From the NCBI RefSeq assembly GCF_900105655.1, contig NZ_LT629787.1, positions 310,001 to 374,000 of the forward strand: a DNA stretch of 64,000 nucleotides. The letters run 5' to 3'. A program made the position numbers and the translations under genes. This document shows, piece by piece, positions 37,799 through 46,239 of this stretch; positions within the stretch are counted from its first letter, which is position 1; every line of letters starts with the position of its first letter. The stretch is from Halopseudomonas salegens (GTDB taxonomy: Bacteria; Pseudomonadota; Gammaproteobacteria; Pseudomonadales; Pseudomonadaceae). The notes beneath the pieces are model-generated. The model had not been told where the DNA came from. It made no database searches and saw only the letters and a list, made by a program, of their open reading frames with translations.

Positions 37799-38070
37799 GA
37801 CAGCTGTTGACCGCCGAGAGTAGCTCCTCCCACGGGGTGCAGGCGGCCAATAGCCGACAAAGCCAAAGCGATAGCCATCTCGAAGATGGACCGTCGTGGT
37901 GATGAGGCGCGGATTGGTAGACCACTACACTCTCGACGCTGGAGGGGCTAGAGCAAGTGCGCTCAGCCTTTGACGCGGAGTCCGGCTGAAGCTGAGATTC
38001 TTCTGTAGTATGCATCTGCATCACCTGTCAGGTGTGGCTCCTTCACGTTAAAGCGAAATGGAAAGCAGGT

Positions 38071-38883
38071 ATGAATACGCTCGATTATGCTCAGGTGCTC
38101 AAGGAGGTCATCCGTGAGGTCGTTGCTGCCGGTGAGTTGTTAGTGGCTGAATGGCAGCGACCTTCAGGTCCTCGCGGCTCCGGGGACAAAGCAGATGTAG
38201 ATTTAGAAATCGAAAGTTTGCTTCGCACCGGCTTGATAGAAATTCTGAACTGCGACTTTTGGGGGGAAGAAACTGGGTCGCAGCTTAACGGTGCGGAGCA
38301 CCTTTGGGTGGTCGACCCGAACGACGGAACGGCCGATTTTTTAAGCGGGTTTAAAGGTTCGTCGATTTCCGTAGGTCTGCTTTTCAGGAGCAAGCCGGTT
38401 CTAGGAGTGGTGTATGCACCCGTGACCGAGGATCGCGGCCCGGATTGCATCGCCTGGGCACTGGGGACGGACTACATCTACCGCAACGGCCTGATGCTGA
38501 AGCGTTCGCTTTGCGACATTGAACTGCAGCGCAGCGCGAGCGTGTTGGTCAGCAACGGAGCTCGGAAGAAACTGGGATTAAACGCGCAACTCTGCGCGCC
38601 CGCGACACCTGTGCCTACTACCAGCATCGCCTACAGGTTGGCTGCGGCAGCTGCGGGCGACGCGATTGCGGCTATTTCCCTCGTCCCCACCTCAGCACAT
38701 GACGTAGTGGCGGGACACGCCATCCTTCTCGGTGCCGGCGGCGTATTGGTAGATGAAACGGGCGAAGCCATCGGTTACGACTCGATAGAGAAGCTCAAAA
38801 CTACTTCCAAGCGCTGCTTCGGGGGTGCGCCAGCTGCCTGCCGCGACCTCGTGATGCGAGACTGGGATATCGTCTTTCGCTAG
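38071..38883 (+). CDS. Inositol monophosphatase/CysQ family protein
   Basis: 270-aa Mg-dependent phosphatase of the IMPase/FBPase/CysQ superfamily. Metal-site motifs are WGEETGS, the signature WVVDPNDGTADFLSGF and AHDVVAGHAILLGAGGVLVDETG. The substrate could be inositol phosphate, 3'-phosphoadenosine phosphate or another small phosphomonoester. I chose the ATG at 38071 (AGCAGG upstream); an earlier in-frame ATG at 38032 lacks a site. It stands alone between the defence genes and unknown genes; no sulphate or inositol genes are near, so a housekeeping role is doubtful. Confidence 0.82.
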   Translation: MNTLDYAQVLKEVIREVVAAGELLVAEWQRPSGPRGSGDKADVDLEIESLLRTGLIEILNCDFWGEETGSQLNGAEHLWVVDPNDGTADFLSGFKGSSISVGLLFRSKPVLGVVYAPVTEDRGPDCIAWALGTDYIYRNGLMLKRSLCDIELQRSASVLVSNGARKKLGLNAQLCAPATPVPTTSIAYRLAAAAAGDAIAAISLVPTSAHDVVAGHAILLGAGGVLVDETGEAIGYDSIEKLKTTSKRCFGGAPAACRDLVMRDWDIVFR

Positions 38884-38898
38884 CGGAGGATTCGCTAA

Positions 38899-39072
38899 AG
38901 CCTCATCATCCGGGCTTACGCGCTCAAACAGTTCGGTTATCAACCTGCGGGGCGCAGTATCAATATCGAGCACGTCGATGGCTACGTCGGTATGTTGATG
39001 GCAAGGCTGAAAGTCTCATTCCTATCTCTCCAAGCTTCTGGTTTCAGCGCTCAATCAGGGGCATGTCCGTAA
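38899..39072 (+). pseudogene. Possible C-terminal gene remnant
   Basis: A 57-codon open stretch without a start codon reads RAYALKQFGYQPAGRSINIE and onward in protein-like composition before a stop. It may be the tail of a deleted gene; no family recognised, and chance cannot be excluded. Confidence 0.25.
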
Positions 39073-39127
39073 TTGTCCAGCGACAAGTCTGTACTTTTGG
39101 TATGGGGTTAGCTTGCGCATTTGAAAC

Positions 39128-39203
39128 ATTTCTTCTGGTATACTAAGTCATTGAAAAACAAGATAAATAGATATTGACTCGGCAATTTATGACCTCTACC
39201 ATC
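39128..39203 (+). promoter_or_regulatory. Promoter module, copy 2
   Basis: Second copy of the module at 22205-22287: ATTTCTTCTGGTATACT is identical, CATTGAAAAA is kept, and the boxes TTGACT (39174-39179) and TACCAT (39197-39202) are again 17 nt apart. The half palindrome GGTATAC is present but its partner is lost. TCACCACCC follows 42 nt after the -10 box, as the first repeat does in copy 1 (41 nt), but no repeat array follows. Confidence 0.7.
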
Positions 39204-39287
39204 AAAACTGTCGTGGATGCTGGGGCGGTGAATAAAAACGCTGTCACCACCCGTTGACCATCTAGCAACCTTCCACGAGCGGTATCT

Positions 39288-39752
39288 ATGCAAGAAAACA
39301 GTTCACACCAGAATAAATTCAGTCCGTTGCTAATCCTGGTCCACCCTGGCTCGTTATGTGGTTCGGCGGACATGAATCTTTCCGACGAAGCAGATGCTGC
39401 CAGGGAAGCTGTGATAGACGAGTTAAACGGCTGGTCGGGCAACATACTGGTACTCGACGGTTGGTTGAGTGACGAGCTTGGGCTTTACCCTCTCCTCGAT
39501 AGAGCCATTAAAGATGCGATTTCAAGATCGCCGATGCTTGCCGACAGGCTAGAAGCAGACGATCCAGAACACACAGAGATCGCCCTTAGTCATCTCGCAG
39601 AGCTAGGTGTTCCTTTGTCCACACCTATCTCCTTAACGGGCGCCTGGTATGAACCAGATTACAATTCAGGTTGCGTGCTTGCCACGCAGCAGGGTCTCCT
39701 CGAAGCTGGCTACACAAACGTTACCGTTATGCAAAGCGCTGCAGTGCTGTGA
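39288..39752 (+). CDS. Hypothetical protein (154 aa)
   Basis: Not recognised. An acidic soluble protein; after a polar N-terminus it has a strand-helix pattern (LLILVHPGSLCGSADMNLSD, GNILVLDGWLSDELGLYPLL, SPISLTGAWYEPD-like). The start may be the ATG at 39288 or, with GGCGGA upstream, the ATG at 39374 (125 aa). It is preceded by copy 2 of the repeat-locus promoter, which would drive it. Confidence 0.55.
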   Translation: MQENSSHQNKFSPLLILVHPGSLCGSADMNLSDEADAAREAVIDELNGWSGNILVLDGWLSDELGLYPLLDRAIKDAISRSPMLADRLEADDPEHTEIALSHLAELGVPLSTPISLTGAWYEPDYNSGCVLATQQGLLEAGYTNVTVMQSAAVL

Positions 39753-39851
39753 GAGGCGAGTGCTAGCGCTCATATTGGGAGCAACCGGTGTAGGTCCGAT
39801 TCGCTGGCTCTGATCATTGTGGACTACGACCTTGGAGGCTCCGGGCAAGCT

Positions 39852-40109
39852 TCACTGTTGCCGCGACTCCGCTACTAACTGCTCGTACCGTGTAACGAAG
39901 TCGATAAGGCTTAACCCCAGCACCGCACATATATCCCTAAGTTGGACCAGGTCGAGTCTGCGTGAACCACGTTCTATGTCGCTTACAAACGATTGTGGGC
40001 GGTCAAGCGCCTTCGCGAAATCGGCCTGTGTTAAACCCGCTTCTGTTCGGCATTCCTTGATCAGCTTGAGCAGTATTGTTGTTTCAGGACGATAAAGAGA
40101 TTTCGACAC
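39852..40109 (-). CDS. XRE family helix-turn-helix regulator
   Basis: 85-aa protein consisting of one HTH_3 domain (about residues 12-70): CRTEAGLTQADFAKALDRPQ then SFVSDIERGSRRLDLVQL. Such small Cro/C1-type repressors control mobile-element or toxin-antitoxin genes. It is transcribed away from the next unknown gene, leaving about 90 bp between, so a shared operator in that gap is likely. Confidence 0.88.
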   Translation of the reverse strand: MSKSLYRPETTILLKLIKECRTEAGLTQADFAKALDRPQSFVSDIERGSRRLDLVQLRDICAVLGLSLIDFVTRYEQLVAESRQQ

Positions 40110-40198
40110 AAGCGCCTCAGGTAACTGTTGACAAGGCGCTAAGGTATTACTAATATGCGAATATCGGTTTTTGGGATATTCAGATAGGAGTGCTTGAT

Positions 40199-40603
40199 TT
40201 GCAATGGCCAGAGCTTAAAGGTTTCATCCAACTCGTTACCTCGTCCAAAGGGATGGTTTATTTTGACGCGCTCGAGGCATGCAAGTTTTACAAGATTGAT
40301 ATGTCGGACTATCAGGTAATCCTTGACCGATGGAAGACATTTCTCAAATACATGCCATTTGACTCAGAGCATCAGGCTTTGGAAGAAAGTCTTTGGATAC
40401 CCATTGTATGCATAGTGTCTTTTCTTGAAGACTTTGGTTGGGAGCGCGATCATGTCGGAGAAGGTGACTTGTCACACGTGACCGACAAGCGAAAGGAAGG
40501 GTTGGTACGCGCAATGGTAGAAAGCCAATTCGCTGAGGCCAAGTACGCTTTGGCAGAAGACCGCTCGGCATGGTCGAGCCGGCTGTGGTCTTCGGTGCAG
40601 TAA
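40199..40603 (+). CDS. Hypothetical protein (134 aa)
   Basis: Not recognised. Begins MQWPELKGFIQLVTSSKGMV from a TTG at 40199 with AGGAG 8 nt upstream; the GTG at 40190 overlaps that ribosome site and is less likely. The product is acidic, Trp-rich and probably helical (WKTFLKYMPFDSEHQALEES; a C-terminal helix around VESQFAEAKYALAED). It is divergent from the XRE gene and may be its regulated partner. Confidence 0.55.
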   Translation: MQWPELKGFIQLVTSSKGMVYFDALEACKFYKIDMSDYQVILDRWKTFLKYMPFDSEHQALEESLWIPIVCIVSFLEDFGWERDHVGEGDLSHVTDKRKEGLVRAMVESQFAEAKYALAEDRSAWSSRLWSSVQ

Positions 40604-40669
40604 GCCAGGTGCGGCTTGCTGCTTAGAGGGTCGCTAAATTCGACGCGTGCGAAGCGCTCGTCGGCATGC

Positions 40670-40871
40670 GTTTGATGGCAAACATACAAGCCGTACTCGA
40701 TTCATCGAGTACGGCTCGACGTTACCCATACTTGACCGTCAAGTATGGGGGCGTTGAGGATATTCGCCCAGAAACGAGCAAGACTTCGAACGCAGGTGAG
40801 AGGTCTTCAGTTTCTGGGCGAATGTCCTCAATGCACCTTCGCGAAGCGGCTAATATTTTGCCATCAAAAAC
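40670..40871 (+). ncRNA. Nested hairpin element (candidate structured RNA or recombination substrate)
   Basis: Within a 406-bp gene-free gap, a perfect 12-bp inverted repeat TTTGATGGCAAA (40671-40682) / TTTGCCATCAAA (40857-40868) encloses three hairpins: 12-bp stem, 4-nt loop at 40689-40716; 11-bp stem, 3-nt loop at 40725-40749; and a 25-bp stem at 40751-40775/40810-40834 whose few non-Watson-Crick positions are G-T, with an inner 8-bp stem at 40780-40787/40800-40807. G-T pairs suggest RNA folding. Not a recognised family. A tyrosine recombinase starts 139 bp downstream, so folded single-stranded DNA as a recombination site is an alternative. Confidence 0.65.
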
Positions 40872-41009
40872 ATGATGTTTTTCTATGCTATGCATGGCTA
40901 ACCGATTTATATAACTAAGGTTGGCTGGCTGTAAACTTGTTCTGCACCGAACAGATGCTCATTATATACATACCGGCTGAGCGCCATAATAATAAGAAAT
41001 CGGTGCGTT

Positions 41010-41879
41010 ATGAACGATCAAACAAAAAAGCAATATATTGCGATTGCTGCACACTTTTATAGCCATCATATGAACGGTGCTGCTTTGAGTGTTTCAAGTA
41101 TCAAGCAAGCTCTGGTATCTACCGCTGTAAATTTTCAGCCCGCATATTTCAGAAGGTTGAAAAATGCCATCTCCTTCGATCTGGAGAACAAGGGGCATAT
41201 TAAAGCGGCTACAAAAATCAAGGCGGTAGTGAACCCTGTCACTGAGCGCGGTAGCACGCTAATCAAAAAAGCAAAGCCAAAGAGGGCTAAATCATTCGCT
41301 GACGACGACCTCGTCGCCCTGGCTAAACATCTTGGGGAAGCTGACTTCCTGCCAGCCTTTGCCGCTGTCTGCCTGATAAGCAAGACAGGAGCCAGACCCG
41401 CAGAGCTTCGTGATATGCATCTTGATGGAAATCTACTCTTCATTCGCGGTGCAAAAAAGACTAATGGCACGCGGGGTGCTGACAGGCTGTTGACTATCAC
41501 CGATGAAACTGTGAGAGGGATAGTAGCAACATGCATAGAAATCCTTCGAATAAATACTTGGACGATTGATGCCATCAGACATCGAATCCGAATGGAAGGC
41601 CAAAAAATTTGGCCGCGAAAGAAAATTATTCCAAGCATGTATTCAATACGGCATCAGGTCGGTGCGAACTTGAAAGTCTCATCGTTCGATTTAAAGACAA
41701 TCGCATACATTATGGGTCACCAGTCTACCAACTCAGTTAGGCGCTATGGTGACAAGCGGCAAGGAAACCCAAAGGCGATAAAGATCGAGCCAGCACCGGT
41801 AGCTGACTTGAGGGCGGTGCGTGACAAAATTAAGCCATATAACAAAAAGATGCTCGATAGCGATGTGCTTAAGAGTTAG
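41010..41879 (+). CDS. Tyrosine recombinase-like site-specific integrase
   Basis: 289-aa protein with an N-terminal helical (SAM-like) region and a C-terminal catalytic domain. Visible positions are R129 (TGARPAEL), K149/K150 (RGAKKTNG), R214 in YSIRHQ, H237 (IMGHQST) and Y246 (RRYGD). The first residue of the HxxR box is Tyr211 rather than His, a variation seen in some families, so activity is likely but not certain. It begins 139 bp after the nested hairpin element and is followed 21 nt later by a Cys4 protein, probably one operon. Confidence 0.8.
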   Translation: MNDQTKKQYIAIAAHFYSHHMNGAALSVSSIKQALVSTAVNFQPAYFRRLKNAISFDLENKGHIKAATKIKAVVNPVTERGSTLIKKAKPKRAKSFADDDLVALAKHLGEADFLPAFAAVCLISKTGARPAELRDMHLDGNLLFIRGAKKTNGTRGADRLLTITDETVRGIVATCIEILRINTWTIDAIRHRIRMEGQKIWPRKKIIPSMYSIRHQVGANLKVSSFDLKTIAYIMGHQSTNSVRRYGDKRQGNPKAIKIEPAPVADLRAVRDKIKPYNKKMLDSDVLKS

Positions 41880-41900
41880 TGATAGTAGAAGGAATCAGGA

Positions 41901-43214
41901 ATGGCAGTTAGGCTAGAATTTTTGACCCAGGACCCTGAGGAGATCGAGCTAGCGAAGCGGTACTGGGCTATGGACGGTGAGGGCGCTTACATCGAAAAAG
42001 TAAGTGACCTGGTTCCGTTTCGTAAACTGACCCAGTCAAGCTTTGTTAGTAGCCATGTGCGCCAGTGGTGCCTCGCTTATGATGAGAATCAGCGATGCTA
42101 CCTTTGCAGCGGAGCCGTCTCGGTAACCAAGCGTCATGAGCCGAGAAAGGCGTTTCAGCTTTCTAGCCGTCCTTGCGCAGCGTGTACGGAGAGTATCAAA
42201 CAAGATGAGCTGCGGATGAGGCAAGCCGAAGAGGCGGAGCTCCAGTGCATGCTGGAAAAGCGCAGTCATGAGATGTATTCCCGTACTATTTCATATGAGT
42301 CACTGCCAGATGACGTCTGCGTGCTGCTGGTGGCCATCGATATGCTTTTAGGACCACGTCTTGCCAAAGGCACCTTCAAAGAGGCCGAGTGCGATGCGCT
42401 CGCTCCATATGGTTCCAGTTGTTTCTTCAGAAGGCTGCGCGAGGAACATATCATCTTGGATTCGCCCCGCATGGCTAGGCCAGGGACTTACTTTCTTGAA
42501 GATGATGAGCTCATGATTCGCCGGAATCAGGCAGAGTATTTCCTGGTTGCCGACGAAAAATGTGGGCGCGGCGATAAAGCCATCAGAACCATCGCAGAGC
42601 GTGAATTCACCGACGCGAAAGCTTTGTTCGAGCTCTGGCTGGATTATGCTGAAAACGACGTCGTTCGTTATTTATTTGACCAGTGTGACACCTATCGTCT
42701 TATCCTCGAACCTGAAGACCTCGAGAAAATCAGAGGGGCAGTCAGGCAAGGGCTTCACACCTACAGTGTTTCACAGCTATGGTTCGTGGTATGGGTTGTG
42801 ATAAAGGGCGCTGCAAGCTACGCAAATCACAGGTTCTCCAACCGCACTAAAGCTGCCGCAACAATACCCAGAAAAATTCGAAAGCAGCTCGAGATGGCGG
42901 CCCAGGAGAATGGTATCGGCAGAAGCTGGAATCGACCAGATGGTCATCTTGCAGGCTCTCTTGGGAAAGTCTTTTTGAATACCTTCCAGATCGATGAGAA
43001 AGCCGACGGTAGGCAAGTATTCCAGAGATTCACGCTGTTGAATCCATCAAATATGGAACTTGAGTCTTTGGAGTCCGCAGCGGCGTCGTTCATGCGGAGG
43101 GCCTTGGAGCGACAGAACTCCGGGACTGCGATGGTCAATTTTGCTGAGGCTATCCGTGCTGGGTGTGATGCCTGGACGGCGCTTGAACGGGGCATGTTCA
43201 CCGATCAAAGGTAA
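41901..43214 (+). CDS. Hypothetical Cys4 (zinc-finger-like) protein, recombinase partner
   Basis: 437-aa protein of unknown family. It carries C66-x2-C69 (CYLC) and C92-x2-C95 (CAAC), a likely structural zinc site, with RHEP between. The rest is mostly helical and charged; the C-terminal half has IPRKIRKQLEMAAQENG and a terminal FAEAIRAGCDAWTALERG. No signal or membrane segments. AGGAAT/CAGGA precedes the ATG. Tight spacing with the recombinase suggests a two-gene unit, perhaps a DNA-recognition or accessory subunit; this is inference. Confidence 0.65.
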   Translation: MAVRLEFLTQDPEEIELAKRYWAMDGEGAYIEKVSDLVPFRKLTQSSFVSSHVRQWCLAYDENQRCYLCSGAVSVTKRHEPRKAFQLSSRPCAACTESIKQDELRMRQAEEAELQCMLEKRSHEMYSRTISYESLPDDVCVLLVAIDMLLGPRLAKGTFKEAECDALAPYGSSCFFRRLREEHIILDSPRMARPGTYFLEDDELMIRRNQAEYFLVADEKCGRGDKAIRTIAEREFTDAKALFELWLDYAENDVVRYLFDQCDTYRLILEPEDLEKIRGAVRQGLHTYSVSQLWFVVWVVIKGAASYANHRFSNRTKAAATIPRKIRKQLEMAAQENGIGRSWNRPDGHLAGSLGKVFLNTFQIDEKADGRQVFQRFTLLNPSNMELESLESAAASFMRRALERQNSGTAMVNFAEAIRAGCDAWTALERGMFTDQR

Positions 43215-43288
43215 AGGTTTTTAGCAAACACCTGTCCCCCCAACGGTCATTAACAAACATCGCCTGGGGTTATCTCGTAATCGCACCA

Positions 43289-43699
43289 TCATACGTCTTG
43301 TGACCCTTCCAGCATGCAGGCTAACAGGCGAGCATCCTCAGGCGCATGATGCGGTGGTTCTGCTCCAGAGTAAGCAATCGCCAAGTCACTTTTGATTTCG
43401 CCTTGGGACACGTTTGTTGGCAGGCCTACCGGACCGGCGAGCCACAGCAGCAGCGGCCAGTCCCAATTAGAGCGTCACTTGTGATCTCTATCGGGCCCTG
43501 CTCTCCGAGAAAATCCAGGAGCTCGGCTCGGGCCTGCGCAGTTGTGCGGCCTTGGGTTTCGAGGTCTAGCTGCGGTAGCAGGTTTTCAAGAACAAAATCG
43601 GAGAACGAGCCTACTGCCGAGTGGAAGTCCAAACTGATCAGTCTAGCGTTGGTCGTTGCGCATGGGCCGGAGCTATATGTCGGAGAGCCAAGTGTCTAG
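43289..43699 (-). pseudogene. DEDDh exonuclease pseudogene, inverted and frameshifted
   Basis: Minus-strand 43289-43632 encodes the C-terminal two thirds of a homologue of the exonuclease at 23098-23550: DFVLENLLPQLDLETQGR, then, after a 1-bp frameshift near 43470, NWDWPLLLWLAGP and SGAEPPHHAPEDARLLA. The N-terminal part KLISLALVVAHGPELYV is found on the opposite strand at 43633-43683. A local inversion with a breakpoint near 43630 therefore split the gene. The first ~18 codons are missing. Confidence 0.85.
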
Positions 43700-43832
43700 A
43701 ATACTAGGAGCGATTCAGTCCTCGAACTGCTCCTACCACTTTGAATGACACTCGCTTAGCATCGGTTGCTAGCGACATGTCCTGGTTTTCGTGCGGGCGG
43801 TCGCTTTCAAAGCTGCTTCAATATCAGGCGGA

Positions 43833-43858
43833 GGGCGCGGTTTTGCTCTGACGCGCCC
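43833..43858 (-). terminator. Hairpin at the end of the Entner-Doudoroff operon
   Basis: GGGCGCG (43833-43839) and CGCGCCC (43852-43858) pair just beyond the gapN stop. No clear T tract on the minus strand; possible rho-independent end or mRNA-stabilising hairpin. Confidence 0.4.
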
Positions 43859-43863
43859 AGCCC

Positions 43864-45486
43864 TCACAGGAGGTAGTCTGTGCTTAGAAACTTTGATTCG
43901 CGGCCTTCTATGATCTGCTTCACAAGGTGTTTGTTTGATTTGGTAAAGCGCGTTGCGACCACAGAACGGATAGAGAACGCCCGCAGTGCATCTGCCACAG
44001 AGAGCGTTCCTTCCGCTGAATCTTTTCTACCGGTAAAAGGGTAGCTATCCGGTCCGCGTTGGCATTGGGTGTTGATGTTGATTCGCGCTACCTGATTCAC
44101 GCAGGCGTCTACGAGGCGGCCGACTTCTGATGGATCTTCGCCGAAAATCGATAGTTGCTGGCCGTAGTCTGAGCACGTTATGTGTTCAATGACATCGTGG
44201 AGGCTTTCGTAGGGGACTACCGGAATCAATGGACCGAATTGCTCTTCACGGAAAAGTCGCATCTCTGGTGTTACCGGGCTCACTATCGCTGGATAAAAGA
44301 AAGAATGATTTGAGTCGCCCCCGTTTGGGTTTATAACTTTCGCTCCCTTTTCCAACGCGTCGCTCAGTAATTGCTGGAGATATTCGATCTTGCCGGGCTC
44401 TGGCAAAGGCGTTAGGCCAACGCCTTCATCCCACGGCATCCCTGGGCGTAGGCTCCCGATGCGAGCGCTTAGACGTTCCAGAAAGTCCTCGACGATGCGC
44501 TGGTGAACGAAGAAGAGCTTTAGCGCGGTACAGCGTTGACCGTTGAAAGAAAGGGCGCCCGTGACGGCCTCTTCGACAGCAATATCTAAATTGGCATTTT
44601 GAAGCACAACGGCCGGATTTTTCGCGTCTAGCCCCAAAACGGAGCGAAGTCTGTGCGGGCGAGGATGAAGCTTTTTGAGAGTATTCGCGACCTTGTGGGT
44701 GCCAATGAAGGCGAAAATATCGACGTTGCCGCTGGCCATCAACGGGCTCACGGTATCCTGCCCGCGGCCATAAATGACGTTGATCACGCCGGCTGGGAAG
44801 CTGTCTCGGAAAGCTGCCAGCAGCGGGCGTAATAGTAGAACGCCGAGTTTCGCTGGCTTGAACACCACTGTATTGCCCATGATCAGGGCGGGAATCAAGG
44901 TGGTGAAGGTCTCATTGAGGGGATAGTTATACGGCCCCATGCAGAGGGCGACGCCCAGAGGTACGCGGCGAATTTGGCCGAGTACACCTTCTTTCAGTTC
45001 GAACCTGCTGGAAGCTCTATCAAGTTCCTTTAGCGCATCAACGGTCTCGACTATGTAATCGCAGGTTCTGTCGAATTCCTTTTGTGCATCCTTGAGAGAT
45101 TTTCCAATCTCCCACATGAGCAAATTTACCACTTCACCGCGCTGCTCGCGCATACGGACCAGGAACTGCTCGACGCGATCAATACGTTCTGAGACGCGCA
45201 TGGTCGGCCATAGCCCGCGGCCCTTGTCGTATGCGCTGACTGCGGAGTGCAAGGCTTCGTGAGCCGCCTCCGCATCTAGTTGCGGGGCGCTGCCGAGGAC
45301 GACCTGATGTTCTTCGCCTGTCTCGTCGCACAAGAAAATGGGACTCGTCACAGGTGCTAGTACGCCTTTCCAAATTACCAGTTGTCCGTTCAGAAGGTAT
45401 TCACGCTGCTCCGTTGGATTAGAAAGTTGAAACTGCTTGGGCACAGCTTCACTGCGTGGAAAAATATCTACGACTGACTTGCCCAT
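43864..45486 (-). CDS. gapN: NADP-dependent non-phosphorylating glyceraldehyde-3-phosphate dehydrogenase-like aldehyde dehydrogenase
   Basis: 540-aa aldehyde dehydrogenase family protein of the GapN branch. The catalytic Cys is in FNGQRCTALK; the cofactor region reads LIPALIMGNTVVFKPAKLGV and LGLDAKNPAVVL. GapN oxidises glyceraldehyde 3-phosphate directly to 3-phosphoglycerate, yielding NADPH. It is last in the Entner-Doudoroff operon, 57 nt after eda, a fitting position because Eda produces glyceraldehyde 3-phosphate. Other aldehydes cannot be excluded from sequence alone. Confidence 0.85.
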   Translation of the reverse strand: MGKSVVDIFPRSEAVPKQFQLSNPTEQREYLLNGQLVIWKGVLAPVTSPIFLCDETGEEHQVVLGSAPQLDAEAAHEALHSAVSAYDKGRGLWPTMRVSERIDRVEQFLVRMREQRGEVVNLLMWEIGKSLKDAQKEFDRTCDYIVETVDALKELDRASSRFELKEGVLGQIRRVPLGVALCMGPYNYPLNETFTTLIPALIMGNTVVFKPAKLGVLLLRPLLAAFRDSFPAGVINVIYGRGQDTVSPLMASGNVDIFAFIGTHKVANTLKKLHPRPHRLRSVLGLDAKNPAVVLQNANLDIAVEEAVTGALSFNGQRCTALKLFFVHQRIVEDFLERLSARIGSLRPGMPWDEGVGLTPLPEPGKIEYLQQLLSDALEKGAKVINPNGGDSNHSFFYPAIVSPVTPEMRLFREEQFGPLIPVVPYESLHDVIEHITCSDYGQQLSIFGEDPSEVGRLVDACVNQVARININTQCQRGPDSYPFTGRKDSAEGTLSVADALRAFSIRSVVATRFTKSNKHLVKQIIEGRESKFLSTDYLL

Positions 45487-45543
45487 CTCGACTTCTCACT
45501 GTTTGGTTGCGTTGCTCGGAGGGGGTGGTACCTGCTGTCGGCG

Positions 45544-46215
45544 TTAATTCGTTCCGCACGCAGCGAGTGCAGCCTTCGTTGCTGTCTCGACTGCTCTCCA
45601 GTTGGCCTGACGCACATTCTCGGCCTCCAACATCCAGGTACCCCCGACACACATCACGTTCGGTTGCGCTAAATATTGAGCGGCGTTTTTGGCGCTGATA
45701 CCTCCAGTTGGGCAGAACCGGATGTCTTCGAACGGGCCGCCAAGCCCTTTTAGCGCCCCGATACCGCCATACATTTCAGCGGGGAATAGTTTGAAACGAC
45801 GGTAGCCCCGCGCGTAGCCAGCCATTACGTCAGACGCAGTTGCAACACCCGGAATTAGTGGAACAGGACTGTTCAAGCCAGCTTCAAGAAGCTCCGGTGT
45901 GCTGCCCGGGGAAACAATGAACTGGGCGCCTGCCGATTCCGCCTGGGTGAACATGTTCGTATCACGAATCGTGCCGGCGCCTACTATCAGCTCAGGACGC
46001 TCTTTTCGTAATAATTGGATCGCATCCAAGCCGATTGGGGTACGCAGGGTCACTTCAAGTACCCGCAGCCCTCCGGCCGCCAATGCATCTGCGAGGGGAA
46101 GGATGTGTTCTTCTCGCTCGATGGTAACGACTGGCAAGATGCGCGCCTGATTACACCAAAGGTCAATAGCCTCAACCTTTTTGGCCATGAAGGTATTGCT
46201 AGATGGGGTTGGCAT
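45544..46215 (-). CDS. eda: KDPG aldolase (2-dehydro-3-deoxy-phosphogluconate aldolase)
   Basis: Splits KDPG into pyruvate and glyceraldehyde 3-phosphate, the closing step of the Entner-Doudoroff pathway. It is 223 aa with the class I aldolase features RILPVVTIEREEHILPLADA, GAGTIRDTNM, FIVSPGSTPELL and the Schiff-base Lys in FKLFPAEMYGG. Full length for the family. It lies 24 nt after pgl in the same operon. Confidence 0.96.
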   Translation of the reverse strand: MPTPSSNTFMAKKVEAIDLWCNQARILPVVTIEREEHILPLADALAAGGLRVLEVTLRTPIGLDAIQLLRKERPELIVGAGTIRDTNMFTQAESAGAQFIVSPGSTPELLEAGLNSPVPLIPGVATASDVMAGYARGYRRFKLFPAEMYGGIGALKGLGGPFEDIRFCPTGGISAKNAAQYLAQPNVMCVGGTWMLEAENVRQANWRAVETATKAALAACGTN

Positions 46216-46239
46216 AGGATGTATTTCTCCTGGTGGTGC

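Noticed and set aside
38692..38973. 93-codon minus-strand frame overlapping the phosphatase end
   Set aside because: Runs antisense through a conserved phosphatase motif; composition not convincing.
40670..40871. Retron msr-msd region
   Set aside because: Nested hairpins fit superficially, but there is no reverse transcriptase gene nearby.
43710..43745. Extra N-terminal fragment of the broken exonuclease gene
   Set aside because: Weak similarity in mixed frames to the start of the intact copy; too short to support.
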